The notes under the pieces were generated by a model. It did no database searches, was not told where the DNA came from, and worked only from the letters and a program-made list of their open reading frames with translations. Below, in pieces: positions 23,554 to 34,925 of a stretch of DNA of 64,000 bases. How positions within the stretch are numbered: position 1 is the stretch's first letter; every line of letters begins with the position of its first letter. A program made the translations under genes and the position numbers. Source of the DNA: Branchipolynoe longqiensis (lineage: Eukaryota > Annelida > Polychaeta > Phyllodocida > Polynoidae); assembly GCA_030323885.1 (NCBI GenBank), contig CM059192.1, positions 65,155,593 through 65,219,592 of the forward strand, read 5' to 3'.

Positions 23554-25035
23554 ATGTTGCTGCTTCCCAACAATGGAGAGCGCACGCTCTCACTGGACAT
23601 CACACCGGAAGTGACACTGGACATCATGCAGGAAGTGACACCGAATGTTACACCAGCAGTGACATGGGACATTTCACCAGAAGTGACAAGGGATCTCACA
23701 CAAGAAGTCACACTAGACATCACATCAGAAGTGACACCAGACCTCACGGAGGAAGTCACACCAGAAGCGATACTGAATGTTACACCAGCAGTGACATGGG
23801 ACATTTCACCAGAAGTGACAAGGGACATCACACAAGAAGTCACACTAGACATCACATCAGAAGTGACACCAGACCTCACGGAGGAAGTCACACCAGAAGC
23901 GATACTGAATGTGATGCCAGCAGTAACATGGGACATTTCACCAGAAGTAACAAGGAATATCACACAGGAAATCACACCAGAAGCGATACTGAATGTGACA
24001 CCAGCAGTGACATGGGACATTTCACCAGAAGTGACACCGGACCTCACACAGGATGTCACACCAGAAGTGATACTGAATGTGACACCAGCAGTGACATGGG
24101 ATATTTCACCAGAAGTAACAAGGAATATCACACAGGAAGTCACACCAGAAGCGATACTGAATGTGACACCAGCAGTGACATGGGATATTTCACCAGAAGT
24201 AACAAGGGACATCACACCGACAGTCACATCGGGCATTTCACCAAAAGTTATAATGGATGTCTCATCAGAAGTGGCACCAGCGACACTGGATGTCACACCG
24301 GCAGTGGCACTGGATGTCAGACCAACAGCGTCACTGAACGTTACACCGGAAGTGACACAGGACATATCACTGGAAGTGATGCTAAATGTCACACCAGCAG
24401 TAACACTGGACATTACTGCGGAAGTGACAAGGGACATAACACCAATGGTGACATGGGACATTTCACCAGAAGAAATGCTAAATGTCACACCGGCAGTGAC
24501 ACTGGACATCATCATTCCACATGCATCAAGGGACATGACACCTGTGGTGACATGGGACATTTCACCGGAAGTAACACTAGATATCAAACCTGAAGTGACC
24601 CTTCCACCACCGCCACCGAAACCTAAGGGCAGACGCCGGCCCATCCTCAGGTGGATATGGGGCGAGGGCCGGTCCTTCGCTCGTCGGACCCCTTCATCTG
24701 GATCCTGTAAGGTGGTGCAGTGTGTGCCCCTGAGTGTCGAGGCGGTCAACCAGGGAGGTGCGCCACCTCCCGGCGGTGCACACGCGGGGCACACTGGGAC
24801 ATCCGGGCCCCACACTGGTCCCCAGGTCACCCGCAGCACCCGGCCGCGACTCGGGCTGCTCAGGCGGGCTGCCTCCTGGACGCCCAAGATCGCCCGGAAG
24901 CGACGCCGGATGATGGCCCCAGATAGTCCGGTAAAGAACACTCAGGTTGTACGAAGGTCTCCACGAAAGGATGACGATTGGGTTTGGGGGTGGGGGTGGT
25001 GTATGGGGTGGTGGTGGTGGGGGTGGGGGGGCTAA
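23554..25035 (+). CDS. Candidate repetitive protein with basic C-terminal tail
   Basis: An open frame runs from a stop at about 23428 to the TAA at 25033-25035. The first in-frame ATG is at 23554 (context gctgccatgt, MLLLPNNGERTLSLDITPE). Residues ~13-350 are 24-base/8-residue repeats of pattern D-I-[ST]-x-E-V-T-x with EAILNVTPAVTWDISPEV blocks. Many differences between copies fall in third codon positions (V as gtg/gtc/gta/gtt, I as atc/att). That suits selection on a protein but does not prove it. A Pro-rich linker (LPPPPPKPKGRRRP) leads into a non-repetitive, Arg/Lys-rich tail with KIARKRRRMM and VRRSPRKDD. The last ~20 residues come from a G/T-rich run and are probably not protein; a GTAAAG donor-like site lies at 24931. 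The opposite strand is also open for 475 codons, as expected of an 8-residue repeat. No family recognised. It could equally be a minisatellite. Confidence 0.3.
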   Translation: MLLLPNNGERTLSLDITPEVTLDIMQEVTPNVTPAVTWDISPEVTRDLTQEVTLDITSEVTPDLTEEVTPEAILNVTPAVTWDISPEVTRDITQEVTLDITSEVTPDLTEEVTPEAILNVMPAVTWDISPEVTRNITQEITPEAILNVTPAVTWDISPEVTPDLTQDVTPEVILNVTPAVTWDISPEVTRNITQEVTPEAILNVTPAVTWDISPEVTRDITPTVTSGISPKVIMDVSSEVAPATLDVTPAVALDVRPTASLNVTPEVTQDISLEVMLNVTPAVTLDITAEVTRDITPMVTWDISPEEMLNVTPAVTLDIIIPHASRDMTPVVTWDISPEVTLDIKPEVTLPPPPPKPKGRRRPILRWIWGEGRSFARRTPSSGSCKVVQCVPLSVEAVNQGGAPPPGGAHAGHTGTSGPHTGPQVTRSTRPRLGLLRRAASWTPKIARKRRRMMAPDSPVKNTQVVRRSPRKDDDWVWGWGWCMGWWWWGWGG

Positions 25036-25084
25036 TGTTTCAGAAAGGACTTGATGTCGATGTGTGTTTGCATATTTGTTTACC

Positions 25085-25375
25085 TAACTGTCCTTAAACG
25101 CTTTATTAGTTTGAAGTAACTTATTTTAAATGATTAACTTTGGAGATATTTGAAGTGGAAACATGCCACATCAAAATTCTGACACCATAGGCTTCAGCAG
25201 TAAACGGTTCTAATAAATTGACCTAGTAATAGTAGTGTGTTCTATGCAGCAACACATACATGCTTAATATTAAGTACCCGCGGGTATAAGTTGGATATGT
25301 CAGATCAAATCTAGGTAAGTGTTTTAACTTTAAATATGTTATGCTTTCATAGGACTATGCAAACGTACCCAGACT
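25085..25375 (-). mobile_element. Family X element, diverged copy
   Basis: On the minus strand it reads ctagatttgatctgacata, then aagcctatggtgtcagaatt, then cacttcaaatatctccaaag, in the same order as the better copies at 36412 and 62694. No central array is present here. Positions 25376-25549 are unassigned. Confidence 0.7.
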
Positions 25376-25549
25376 TATAAAGAGCTCATGGCAGTGGTGG
25401 GACATTCCCTCTCCACCCTGTACCTTCAAAGCTACTCCTCCCCATGTATATGGAAATGCTGGAACTAGCACTCTTTGTCGGTCGGTCAGGATGTGTGTGT
25501 CCTATTGGGAATATACATGACTGTTCGTCAGCAGCATTCGTGATCCCCC

Positions 25550-27260
25550 GCCTGTTGAATTAGTTTGGGCATCCTTATTATGCTAGTGAGCTGCCTTACT
25601 GTCAAACCATTGAGTTTGCACTCTACTCGTCTTTGGGCATCCTTATTATACCAGGTAGCTGCCTTACTGTCAAACCATTGAGTTTGCACTCTACTCGTCT
25701 TTGGGCATCCTTATTATACCAGGTAGCTGCCTTACTGTCAAACCATTGAGTTCGCACTCTACTCGTCTTTGGGCATCCTTATTATACCAGGTAGCTGCCT
25801 TACTGTCAAACCATTGAGTTCGCACTCTACGTCTTTGGCATCCTTATTATACCAGGTAGCTGCCTTACTGTCAAACCATTGAGTTTGCACTCTACTCGTC
25901 TTTGGGCATCCTTATTATACCAGGTAGCTGCCTTACTGTCAAACCATTGAGTTTGCACTCTACTCGTCTTTGGGCATCCTTATTATACCAGGTAGCTGCC
26001 TTACTGTCAAACCATTGAGTTCGCACTCTACTCGTCTTTCGGCATCCTTATTATACCAGGTAGCTGCCTTACTGTCAAACCATTGAGTTCGCACTCTACT
26101 CGTCTTTGGGCATCCTTATTATACCAGTGAGCTGCCTTACTGTCAAACCATTGAGTTCGCACTCTACTCGTCTTTGGGCATCCTTATTATACCAGGTAGC
26201 TGCCTTACTGTCAAACCATTGAGTTCGCACTCTACTCGTCTTTGGGCATCCTTATTATACCAGTGAGCTGCCTTATAGACCTGTCACACTACGATGTAAT
26301 GTGCCAGCGTAGGGACAACGTGAAAATTAATTTAACACGTCGAAAATCTCGGCGTAATATGCAAATTCGGGACGTCAATGCCGCGTAGTTGATGTGAGCG
26401 TAACGCCGGTATAGCGTCATGCCAATGCGAGAGGTCAAAGGAATTATTTTTTATGTAAACGTGAGGCTTGCGAAACCCCAGCACGCGATGTCAGCCTAGC
26501 GTGACAGTAGCGGCCGCTTAGCGTTGCTTAACATTGTCACGTCCGACACAACAGTTTTCCCCGACGTACGTCGACGTCGACCAACCGAGAGGCTGTCGTC
26601 AGTCCAACGTCGTCGGCGTGAGCTGCAAAGTCCTCCTCCCTGTGTGTCACTATGACATAACGCACCGTTGATCTAATGTAGCCGACGCAGCCCTCCCGCA
26701 CGTCTAACGTTGGCGTACCGTGAGTGTGATGTCACCCGAACGTCAGAGCATCACGTCGAGCTACGTCAAAAGTTTTCAACCTGTCCAAAACCTTGACGTA
26801 ACCTGACATAACTCAACGTAAATCGACATCAGTCTAATGTAAGCATGACGTAACTCGACATACCTCAACGTAATGACGAAACGTCACCTACGTCGGCTTA
26901 CGTTACCTCCTTACCTCATAGTGTGACAGGGGTATTACTCTGTCAAACCATTGATTTCGCACTCTACTCGTCTTTGGGCATCCTTATTATGCCAGTGAGC
27001 TGCCTTACTCTGTCAAGCCATTGAGTTCGCACTCTACTCATCTTTGGGCATCCTTATTATGCCAGAGAGCTGCCTTACTGTCAAACCATTGAGTTTGCAC
27101 TCTACTCGTCTTTGGGCATCCTTATTATGCCAGTGAGCTGCCTTACTCTGGTAAACCATTGAGTTCGCACTCTACTCATCTTTGGGCATCCTTATTATGC
27201 CAGTGAGCTGCCTTACTGTCAAACCATTGAGTTCGCACTCTACTCGTCTTTATATTAGCA
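25550..27260. repeat. 68-bp minisatellite, about 15 copies, split by a MITE
   Basis: Unit ttactgtcaaaccattgagt, tcgcactctactcgtctttg, ggcatccttattataccagg, tagctgcc. Copies differ as gttcgcac/gtttgcac. A transposon at 26277-26933 interrupts it. Confidence 0.95.
26277..26933. mobile_element. TIR element inserted in the 68-bp array, TSD TTA
   Basis: The left end acctgtcacactacgatg is the inverse of the right end (cctcatagtgtgacagggg). The interrupted unit reads ctgcctta before and ttactctgtcaaacc after, so TTA is duplicated. The 657-bp body is rich in acgt/cgacgt words and has no transposase frame. PIF/Harbinger-like by target site (inference). Confidence 0.8.
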
Positions 27261-27284
27261 GAATCTGTCCATGAACACTTAAGT

Positions 27285-27515
27285 ACAGGGAGCATTTGGT
27301 TTTGAATATTTTGATTACCAACAATTGCTAATCAATTTGGAAATTGATTAGCAATCTACATAACTTGTATCATGATTCGTGACACAATACAATACCAAAC
27401 AAAATGTTCCCTGTGTAACGTATACACACAGGGAGCATTTTGTTTTGAAAATTTTGATTAGCAGCAATTGCTAATCAATTTGGAAATTGATTAGCAATCT
27501 ATATATATAGATCCT
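27285..27515. mobile_element. Short MITE plus adjacent half copy
   Basis: cagggagcatttggtttt (27287) and accaaacaaaatgttccctg (right end ~27416) form a ~132-bp inverted-repeat element bounded by TA. From 27429 a second partial copy repeats gggagcattttgttttgaaa and the palindromic core gctaatcaatttggaaattg without a right end. The two copies meet head to head and form a local hairpin. Confidence 0.7.
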
Positions 27516-27569
27516 TATTTTACATAACTAAAATCCAAATTGTTTGAAGTGTTTGCTCTAGTGATTGAC

Positions 27570-27842
27570 AGTGGGAGTTGGAATACTGGTCGAGTCAAAC
27601 AAATGACTTAAAATATTGATACTTGTCGTTACCTAGCCTGGCGCTACGTATAAATAGGATAGGACAAGGACTGGTTAGCACAGTATCAGGACAATGTGAC
27701 TGGGATGTCAGGTCATGGTGGCGGCAGCCTGGGCTCCCAGTGGGGCCACAGTATAAAGTCACAATGAGTGCACACTGTCACAAGTCGTCCTGATATGACC
27801 TTAGATGTTGCTCGGATGTAAAGCAACAACAAACAAACAAAT
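27570..27842 (+). mobile_element. SINE A, 5' truncated
   Basis: Starts within the B-box region (tggtcgagtcaaacaaatga) and runs to the tail gatgttgctcggatgtaaag and caaacaaa. The tRNA-like head is missing. Confidence 0.88.
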
Positions 27843-27878
27843 TAAGCAATTGTTGCAATTGTTGCAACATACAAGGAC

Positions 27879-28003
27879 ATATCAAGTCAATTTAATAGAA
27901 CGTGTTGCTGTTGAAGTCTATAGTGGCAAGAATTTTGACTGGCATGCCAAAATTAATTGTGCATGCTTTTGCTTCAAATATCTCCCAAGTTAGACATTTA
28001 AAC
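27879..28003 (+). mobile_element. Family X 3'-half fragment
   Basis: Matches the right half of the X element (taatagaacgtgttgctgtt through cttcaaatatctcccaagtt) in plus orientation. It directly abuts a minus-oriented X copy, creating an inverted pair. Confidence 0.75.
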
Positions 28004-28930
28004 TCAACTGACACCATGGGCTTCTGCAGTAACACGTTCTATTAACATGACTCTGTATTCCCTTCTATGTAGCAACAAGTGTGTATTCCCTTCTATGTAG
28101 CAAGACGTCTGTATTCCCTTCTATGTAGCAACAAGTCTATTCCCTTCTATGTAGCAACAAGTCTGTATTCCCTTCTATGTAGCAACAAGTATGTATTCCC
28201 TTCTATGTAGCTACAAGTGTGTATTCCCTTCTATCTAGCAACAAGTGTGTATTCCCTTCTATGTAGCAACAAGTGTATTCCCTTCTATGTAGCAACAAGT
28301 GTGTATTCCCTTCTATGTAGCAACAAGTATGTATTCCCTTCTATGTAGCAACAAGTCTGTATCCCCTTCTATGTAGAAACAAGTCTGTATTCCCTTCTAT
28401 TTATCAACAAGTATGTATTCCCTTCTATGTAGCAACAAGTGTGTATTCCCTTCTATGTAACAACACGTCTGTATTCCCTTCTATGTAGCAACAAGTCTGT
28501 AGTCCCTTATATGTAGCAACAAGTCTGTATTCCCTTCTATGTATCAATGAGTCTGTATCCCCTTCTATGTAGCAACAAGTATGTATCCCCTTCTATGTAG
28601 CAACAAGTATGTATTCCCTTCTATGTAGAAACAAGTCTGTATTCCCTTCTATGTAGCAACAAGTCTGTATTCCCCTCTGTGTAGCAACAAGTCCATATTC
28701 CCTTCTCTGTAGCAACAAGTCTGTATTCCCTTGTATGTAGCCACAAGTCTGTATTCCCTTCTGTGTAGTGACACGTCTGTATTCCCTTCTATGTAGCAAC
28801 AAATGCTTAATAAGTGCACCAGTATCTAAGTTAGAATGTAGAATTAAATCTAGATGATTGGTTTGGTTTTGAAAATTTGATGTTTTCATCTGACCATGCA
28901 GCTTTAAGTAAGGGTGGTGTGTTAACATGT
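28004..28930 (-). mobile_element. Family X element with internal 28-bp array
   Basis: On the minus strand: agctgcatggtcagatgaaa, then aacatcaaattttcaaaacc, then ttagatactggtgcacttat, then an expanded array, then agaacgtgttactgcagaag. The order matches 36412-36760, with the array at the same internal position. The 111-codon ORF here is a repeat artefact. Confidence 0.85.
28045..28800. repeat. 28-bp minisatellite, about 26 copies
   Basis: Unit gtattcccttctatgtagca plus acaagtct. The complement (atagaagggaatac) is the same word found once per 86-bp unit in the X element at 62694. Confidence 0.95.
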
Positions 28931-28962
28931 TAAACTGACAACATCTTGTTGGCTTAGTTATA

Positions 28963-28987
28963 TGGTGTGTGTGTGCGTGTGGTGTTG

Positions 28988-29018
<31 letters not shown>

Positions 29019-29151
29019 TGTGTGTGTGTGTGGTGTGTGGTGTGTGTTGTGTGTGTGGTGTGTGTGTGGTGTGTGTGTGTGTGTGTTGTGTGTGTGTGGT
29101 GTGTGTGTGTGGTGTGTGTGTGTGTGTGTGTGTGTGGGGGTGTGTGTGTGG

Positions 29152-29182
<31 letters not shown>

Positions 29183-29362
29183 TGTGTGTTGTGTGTGGGG
29201 TGTTGTGTGTGTGTGTGTTGTGTGTGTGAGTGTGTGTGGTGGGGGTGTCTGTGTGTGTTGTGTGTGTGTGTGTGTGTGTGTGGGGTGTGGTGTGTGTGTG
29301 TGTTGTGGTGTGTGTGTGTGTGTGTTGTGTGTGTGTGTGTTGTGTGTGTGTGTGTGTGTGTG

Positions 29363-29435
<73 letters not shown>

Positions 29436-29447
29436 TGTGTGTGTGTG

Positions 29448-29487
<40 letters not shown>

Positions 29488-29536
29488 GTGTGTGTATTCG
29501 TGTGTGTATTCGTGTGTGTATTCGTGTGTGTGTGTG
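28963..29536. repeat. (GT)n-rich tract, ~570 bp
   Basis: Long imperfect (gt)n with gg and tt interruptions. Cys/Val/Gly and Thr/His frames up to 219 codons are artefacts. Confidence 0.97.
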
Positions 29537-29918
29537 TTGAGGCGTGAAATGCTTGGGGAGGCTGGCGGAAACCATGGCGCGTTGCATTGTGGGAGACGTC
29601 GGGTCCCTACAGGACGCGCCTCGTGACGTCAGAAGACTGGTATCTATTTATAGCACGGCGCGGAAAACCACTTTCTGCGCATCGCGACTCGTGGGCAGGG
29701 GGGGGGGGGGGGGCATGTATGTATTCATGCACTTTGTCTTTGAAAAGTTTCTGAGCACCAGAGCGTGACGGTGAGACCCAGCGGGGGGGGGTGGGGGGGG
29801 GGGGAGACGTGGCCTGAAAATGGCTTGGCACATGAACTGTTGTTTTTATGTATGTTGGTTCTAATGAGTGACCTATTTCTAATCCTGTGCATCCTATGCA
29901 TCCCCCATATGTGGAAAG
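29537..29918. other. CpG-containing unique segment with G runs
   Basis: Contains gcgttgcattgtgggagac (ZNF143/Staf-like on the minus strand), a CRE-like tgacgtca at about 29623, tatttatag, and two long G runs (29697-29713, 29783-29803). It could be a decayed promoter or transposon end. No frame is recognised. Confidence 0.35.
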
Positions 29919-30270
29919 TTGGTTGCTTGGTTGTTGGAGTTTTACATCCTAGCCACATCTAAGGTCATATCAGGACACATACCGACTTGTGACAGTGCAC
30001 ACTCATGGTGACTTTATAGTGCTGCCCCACTGGGAGACCAGGCTGCCAGCACCATGACCTGATATCCCACTCAGTTGCATTATCCTGACACTGAGTCAAC
30101 CAGTCCTTGCTCTATCCTGATAATGACGAGCACCTGGCTAGGAAGCGACAAGTATCAATTTTTAAGTCATTGCTTTGACTCGACAAGGGTTTGAACCCAT
30201 GGGTTCGAATCTCATGATCTACCAACGCGGGTAACGGACGCTCAACTCATTCGGCCATTGCATCTGGTCA
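29919..30270 (-). mobile_element. SINE A, full length
   Basis: Tail ttacatcctagccacatcta at the left; tRNA-like head at the right (ctcaactcattcggccattg). Positions 30271-30554 are unassigned. Confidence 0.92.
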
Positions 30271-30554
30271 AACCAGCAACATTCACATCATGAGCGGTTA
30301 TGTTATTTACATTTGTGGTAATTTTTCGCATTCGATTGTTGAATTGTAAGATATTTAGTGAATGGAAACGGTGTGAATGAAGATTGCTGTTCACTGACCA
30401 CATTCATGTTGATTATTTCCAGGTGAGTTACCCAGCAGTTCTACCGGAAGTTTGGGTATGTCACATGATGACACACATATCTAAATCGTGTGTGCTGGTA
30501 CAGGAGGCGCATGTATACATATGTATACATATGTGTGTGTATATCTATATGTAT

Positions 30555-30752
30555 TGTTTGTTTACGGTTTTACATCTTGGCAACATCGAATGTTATATTA
30601 GGACAGGTATCGACTTGTGACAGTGCGCACTCATGGCGACTTTATAGTGCTGCCCCCCTATGAGACTAGGCTGCTGACACCATGACCAGATTTTCCACTC
30701 AGTCACATTATCTTGACACTGATCTAACCAGTCCTTACCCTATCTTAGTAGT
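30555..30752 (-). mobile_element. SINE A, 5' truncated
   Basis: Tail gttttacatcttggcaacat to ccagtccttaccctatctta. The head is absent, and the copy stops just before the TIR element at 30772. Confidence 0.85.
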
Positions 30753-30771
30753 AACGTAGTAGAGTCGTTCT

Positions 30772-31717
30772 CAGAAGTTGTGTACCAATACTGTGACGTC
30801 AGTACCACAAAATCAAAACACTGTCAAAGTCCTATATAGAAGCTTCCTCAATATGTATGTCCTTTTGCACCTGAATAATTGAAAATAAACATATTCTGAC
30901 ATTTTTAAGTAGGTCAAAAGATGCTCACACCCAATAAATAACAGTATAGCATGGAAACCAATCTGACTCCAAAATAAAATATTTTCCACACAAAGCTTGA
31001 TATTTTTAGGACATTTCACATGCCACTTGCTTTATAAAGAGTAGTAATAATAATTTGAAACCTCATTGCTATGGTTTTGCGTTATTTGTGATGATTAAAG
31101 AGAAAAGCAGACAAATATTAACAATGTAACAGTCCAAGTGCAATCAACAATTTTACACAAATGTTTGGCTCAAATTTCAATGCTTAGGGGCAATTTCAGG
31201 ATTTATCTTTTACTATACCATAACTGGGTCCATGCATAGTGTCAAATTGTGAAAATAGTTCCTCTACTGTATCTGGACTCAGTGTTTGATACAGAGTTTC
31301 ATAGTACTTGCAAGTGCAAATGAAATGTTACGATGTTAATGACTTCAGAAAAGGTTAACTATTTCATAATTTTTATCAATTTTGATAGAAATAAATATCT
31401 TAATAAAGACATTGTATATGACCATTTGAAATGAAATGTGCTGTTGTTCAGAGATTTTCATTAAGTTTGTGACAATTTATTTTCAATGCTGTTGACAATG
31501 TCACAAATTAGTGATGTAATTTTCTATTTATTTAGCTACATCCATCCCAATACGATACATAATACACAAGATTAAGATTTACTTTTGATCTAAAATATCT
31601 CCCACATTATTGGGCTAAAAGATGAAATCTAAATATTGACACTCCAATAATGGGTTTCTTTGAAATGTGCATTTAAAGTAGACCACATCAAGTGGTACAC
31701 AGTTTCTGAGAACGACC
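30772..31717. mobile_element. ~0.95-kb TIR transposon, non-autonomous
   Basis: The left end gtcgttctcagaagttgtgt and the right end (complement gtcgttctcagaaactgtgt) are inverted 24-base repeats ending in acca. The interior is AT-rich, with no frame longer than 68 codons, so no transposase. Superfamily not assigned. Confidence 0.75.
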
Positions 31718-32235
31718 CAGAACAGTTTGCATGATGCGCCACCATTGGATGGTATAAAATTATGCGAGGCCGTGTAGCGTTTAGTTCGATATCACTCGAT
31801 GTTGGGTGTTTTGAAACATAAATTTAGAAAAGATATGGTTGATTATTGATTTATTGATTTAATTATTGCACACCTTTGGGGTCTTTCTTGTTTGTCTTTT
31901 TATTATTTGGTATTTTAATTTCTATAAATAAATCAGTCATGTATTGGATCATGCATTGGTACCAGTTCGAAACCAATTGTTAGTTTTTGCCTCCTACTCG
32001 AAAATTGCGACATCTCAGAGTCGACTCCCAGGCACATGTTGAACGCAAACTGGCAACCCAAAAAACAGTGTCGGAGTCGAGCGCAGCCCTGGATGTGTAT
32101 GTATACCTTGTCAGTATAGACAATGATATGATCTGTCATATATGTCACAACTAGACATGGATATATATATAGATGCAATCTGTCATGTACAGATACTGCT
32201 ATGTAGCAACTAGATGTGGTTATGCAATCTGCCAT
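31718..32235. other. Unique AT-rich sequence, no gene seen
   Basis: No recognisable gene or repeat. A 100-codon minus-strand frame (31933-32235) has no recognisable content. Confidence 0.4.
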
Positions 32236-32237
32236 GT

Positions 32238-33565
32238 ACAGAAATACTGGTTAAGTAATAAGCAGACATTGATATTTAACCCATCATCTACCACAAGCAG
32301 TCATCATTTTTATACTGGTTAAATAATAACCAGACATTGATATTTAACCCATCATGTACCACAAGCAGTCCACATGTTTATACTGGTTAAATAATAACCA
32401 GACATTGATATTTAACCCATCATGTACCACAAGCAGTCCACATGTTTATACTGGTTAAATAATAACCAGACGTAGATATTTAACCTATCATGTACCACAA
32501 GCAGTCCACATTTTTATACTGGTTAAATAATAACCAGACATAGATATTTAACCCATCATGTACCACAAGCAGTCCACATGTTTATACTGGTTAAATAATA
32601 ACCAGACATGGATATTTAACCCGTCATGTACCACAAGCAGTCATCATTTTTATACTGGTTAAATAATAACCAGACATTGATATTTAACCCATCATGCACC
32701 ACAAGCAGTCATCATTTTTATACTGGTTAAATAATAACCAGACATGGATATTTAACCCATCATGTACCATAAGCAGTCATCATTTTTAAAACTATGTACC
32801 ACAAGCAGTCACTGTTTATACTGGTTAAATAATAACCAGACATGGATATTTAACCCGTCATGTACCACAAGCAGTCCACATTTTTATACTGGTTAAATAA
32901 TAACCAGACATAGATATTTAACCCATCATGTACCACAAGCAGTCCACATGTTTATACTGGTTAAATAATAACCAGACATAGATATTTAACCCATCATGTA
33001 CTACAAGCAGTCCACATGTTTATACTGGTTAAATAATAACCAGACATGGATATTTAACCCGTCATGTACCACAAGCAGTCCACATTTTTATACTGGTTAA
33101 ATAATAACCAGACATAGATATTTAACCCATCATGTACCACAAGCAGTCCACATGTTTATACTGGTTAAATAATAACCAGACGTAGATATTTAACCTATCA
33201 TGTACCACAAGCAGTCCACATTTTTATACTGGTTAAATAATAACCAGACATTGATATTTAACCCATCATGTACCACAAGCAGTCCACATTTTTATACTAG
33301 TTAAATAATAAGCAGACGTGGATATTTAACCCATCATGTACCACAAGCAGTCCACATTTTTATACTGGTTAAATAATAACCAGACATTGATATTTAACCC
33401 ATCATGTACCACAAGCAGTCCACATGTTTATACTGGTTAAATAATAACCAGACATGGATGTTTAACCCATCATGTACCACAAGCAGTCATCATTTTTATA
33501 CTGGTTAAATAATAAGCAGACGTGGATATTTAACCTGTCATGTACCACAAGCAGTCCACATTTTA
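32238..33565. repeat. 68-bp minisatellite, about 19 copies
   Basis: Unit tttatactggttaaataata, accagacattgatatttaac, ccatcatgtaccacaagcag, tccacatg. Each unit carries an imperfect palindrome, tggttaaataataacca. Positions 33566-33765 are unique and CpG-containing. Confidence 0.95.
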
Positions 33566-33769
33566 GCTTCCCAAAGTTGTGCCCGTGGGTGCGTGATGGC
33601 GGCTGTAGCCACATGCTTGCCGCCAGTCGTCACGGTCCACTGAGTAATGGTGAAACGCGCAGTCTTTGTTTAGCTGCACTCTGACTAATGCATCAAACTG
33701 CCATCACGTGACCAGGTACCGCGAGCACCAGTTGATTCGTAGAGGATTCTTTATCTGATCTGGTGTGTC

Positions 33770-34560
33770 CGCCTTGTGTGGCGTGTAATGTACACAAAGC
33801 TCACTGCGTCACGTGTGTGTAATGTACACAAAACTCAGTGTGCCATGTGGTGTGTAGCACATGTATAGCTCACTGTTTCATGTGGTGTGTAATGTACACA
33901 AAGCTCAGTGTGTCATGTGGTGTGTAACACACAAAGCTCACTGCGTCATGTGTGTGTAATGTACACAAAACTCAGTGTCTCACGTGGTGTGTAGCACATG
34001 CAAAACTCACTGAGCCATGTGGTGTGTAATGTACACAAAGCTTGGTGTGTCACATGGTGTGTAACACTTGCAAAGCTCACTGTGTCACATGGTGTGTAAT
34101 GTATGCAAAGCTTGGCATGTCACATTGTGTGTAACACATGCAAATCTCACTGAGTCATGTGGCGTGTAATGTACACAAAGCTTGGTGTGTCATGTGGTGT
34201 GTAACACACAAAGCTCACTGAGTCATATGGTGTGTAATGCACACAAAGCTCACTACGTCACGTGTGTGTAATGTACACAAAGCTTGGCATGTCACGTGGT
34301 GTGTAACACATTCAAAGCTCACTGAGCTCATTGGCACTCCATCACATTGGGCGTAATTCACACAAAGCTCAGTGTGTCACATGGTGTGTAGTGCACACAA
34401 AGCACACTGTGTCATTTGTGTGTGTAACTTACACAGGGCTCGCTGTGTCACAAGGTATGTAACTTACACAAGGCTCCATGTACCACGTGGTATGTAACTT
34501 ATACAGGGCTTGCAGTGTCACGTGGTGTGTAACTTACACAATGCTCCATGTACCACACAC
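33770..34560. repeat. ~36-bp minisatellite, about 22 copies
   Basis: Unit of type cactgtgtcacgtggtgtgt plus aatgtacacaaagct. Copies alternate cacgtg/catgtg/cacatg. Positions 34561-34925 hold no recognised gene. Confidence 0.9.
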
Positions 34561-34925
34561 AAACTCGCTTGTTTGCTGTACACTGTGATGTGAAATTCAC
34601 ATAGGGTTGTCTGTGGGTTTTTTTGTAACATTTTATTTGGGATTTTTTTATCAACATTTTACCAGATGCCCACACTCTATTAATAGGATGGTAAACGTGC
34701 AGCCATCGAGAACAAAGACAAGCACCCAATTGGACAAAAGTGCACACACTTTATGGCTTCATCATGGCGGCTTGGTATTCATATTAGTCTAAGATGACAG
34801 ATGGGATTGCTTTTGAACAGGTGTTATTTTTTGCTATTCAGGGCATATGGAAAACAAAGCAGTCATAGACAGGTGTAGGTATTTACAGGTGGCTCTTAGC
34901 ACGACCTCATTGCAAAATTTACTGT

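Noticed and set aside
28958..29626. 219-codon Cys/Val and 209-codon Thr/His ORFs
   Set aside because: Translation of a (GT)n tract.
32238..33565. CRISPR-like regular array
   Set aside because: The whole unit repeats with no unique spacers, and the setting is eukaryotic.
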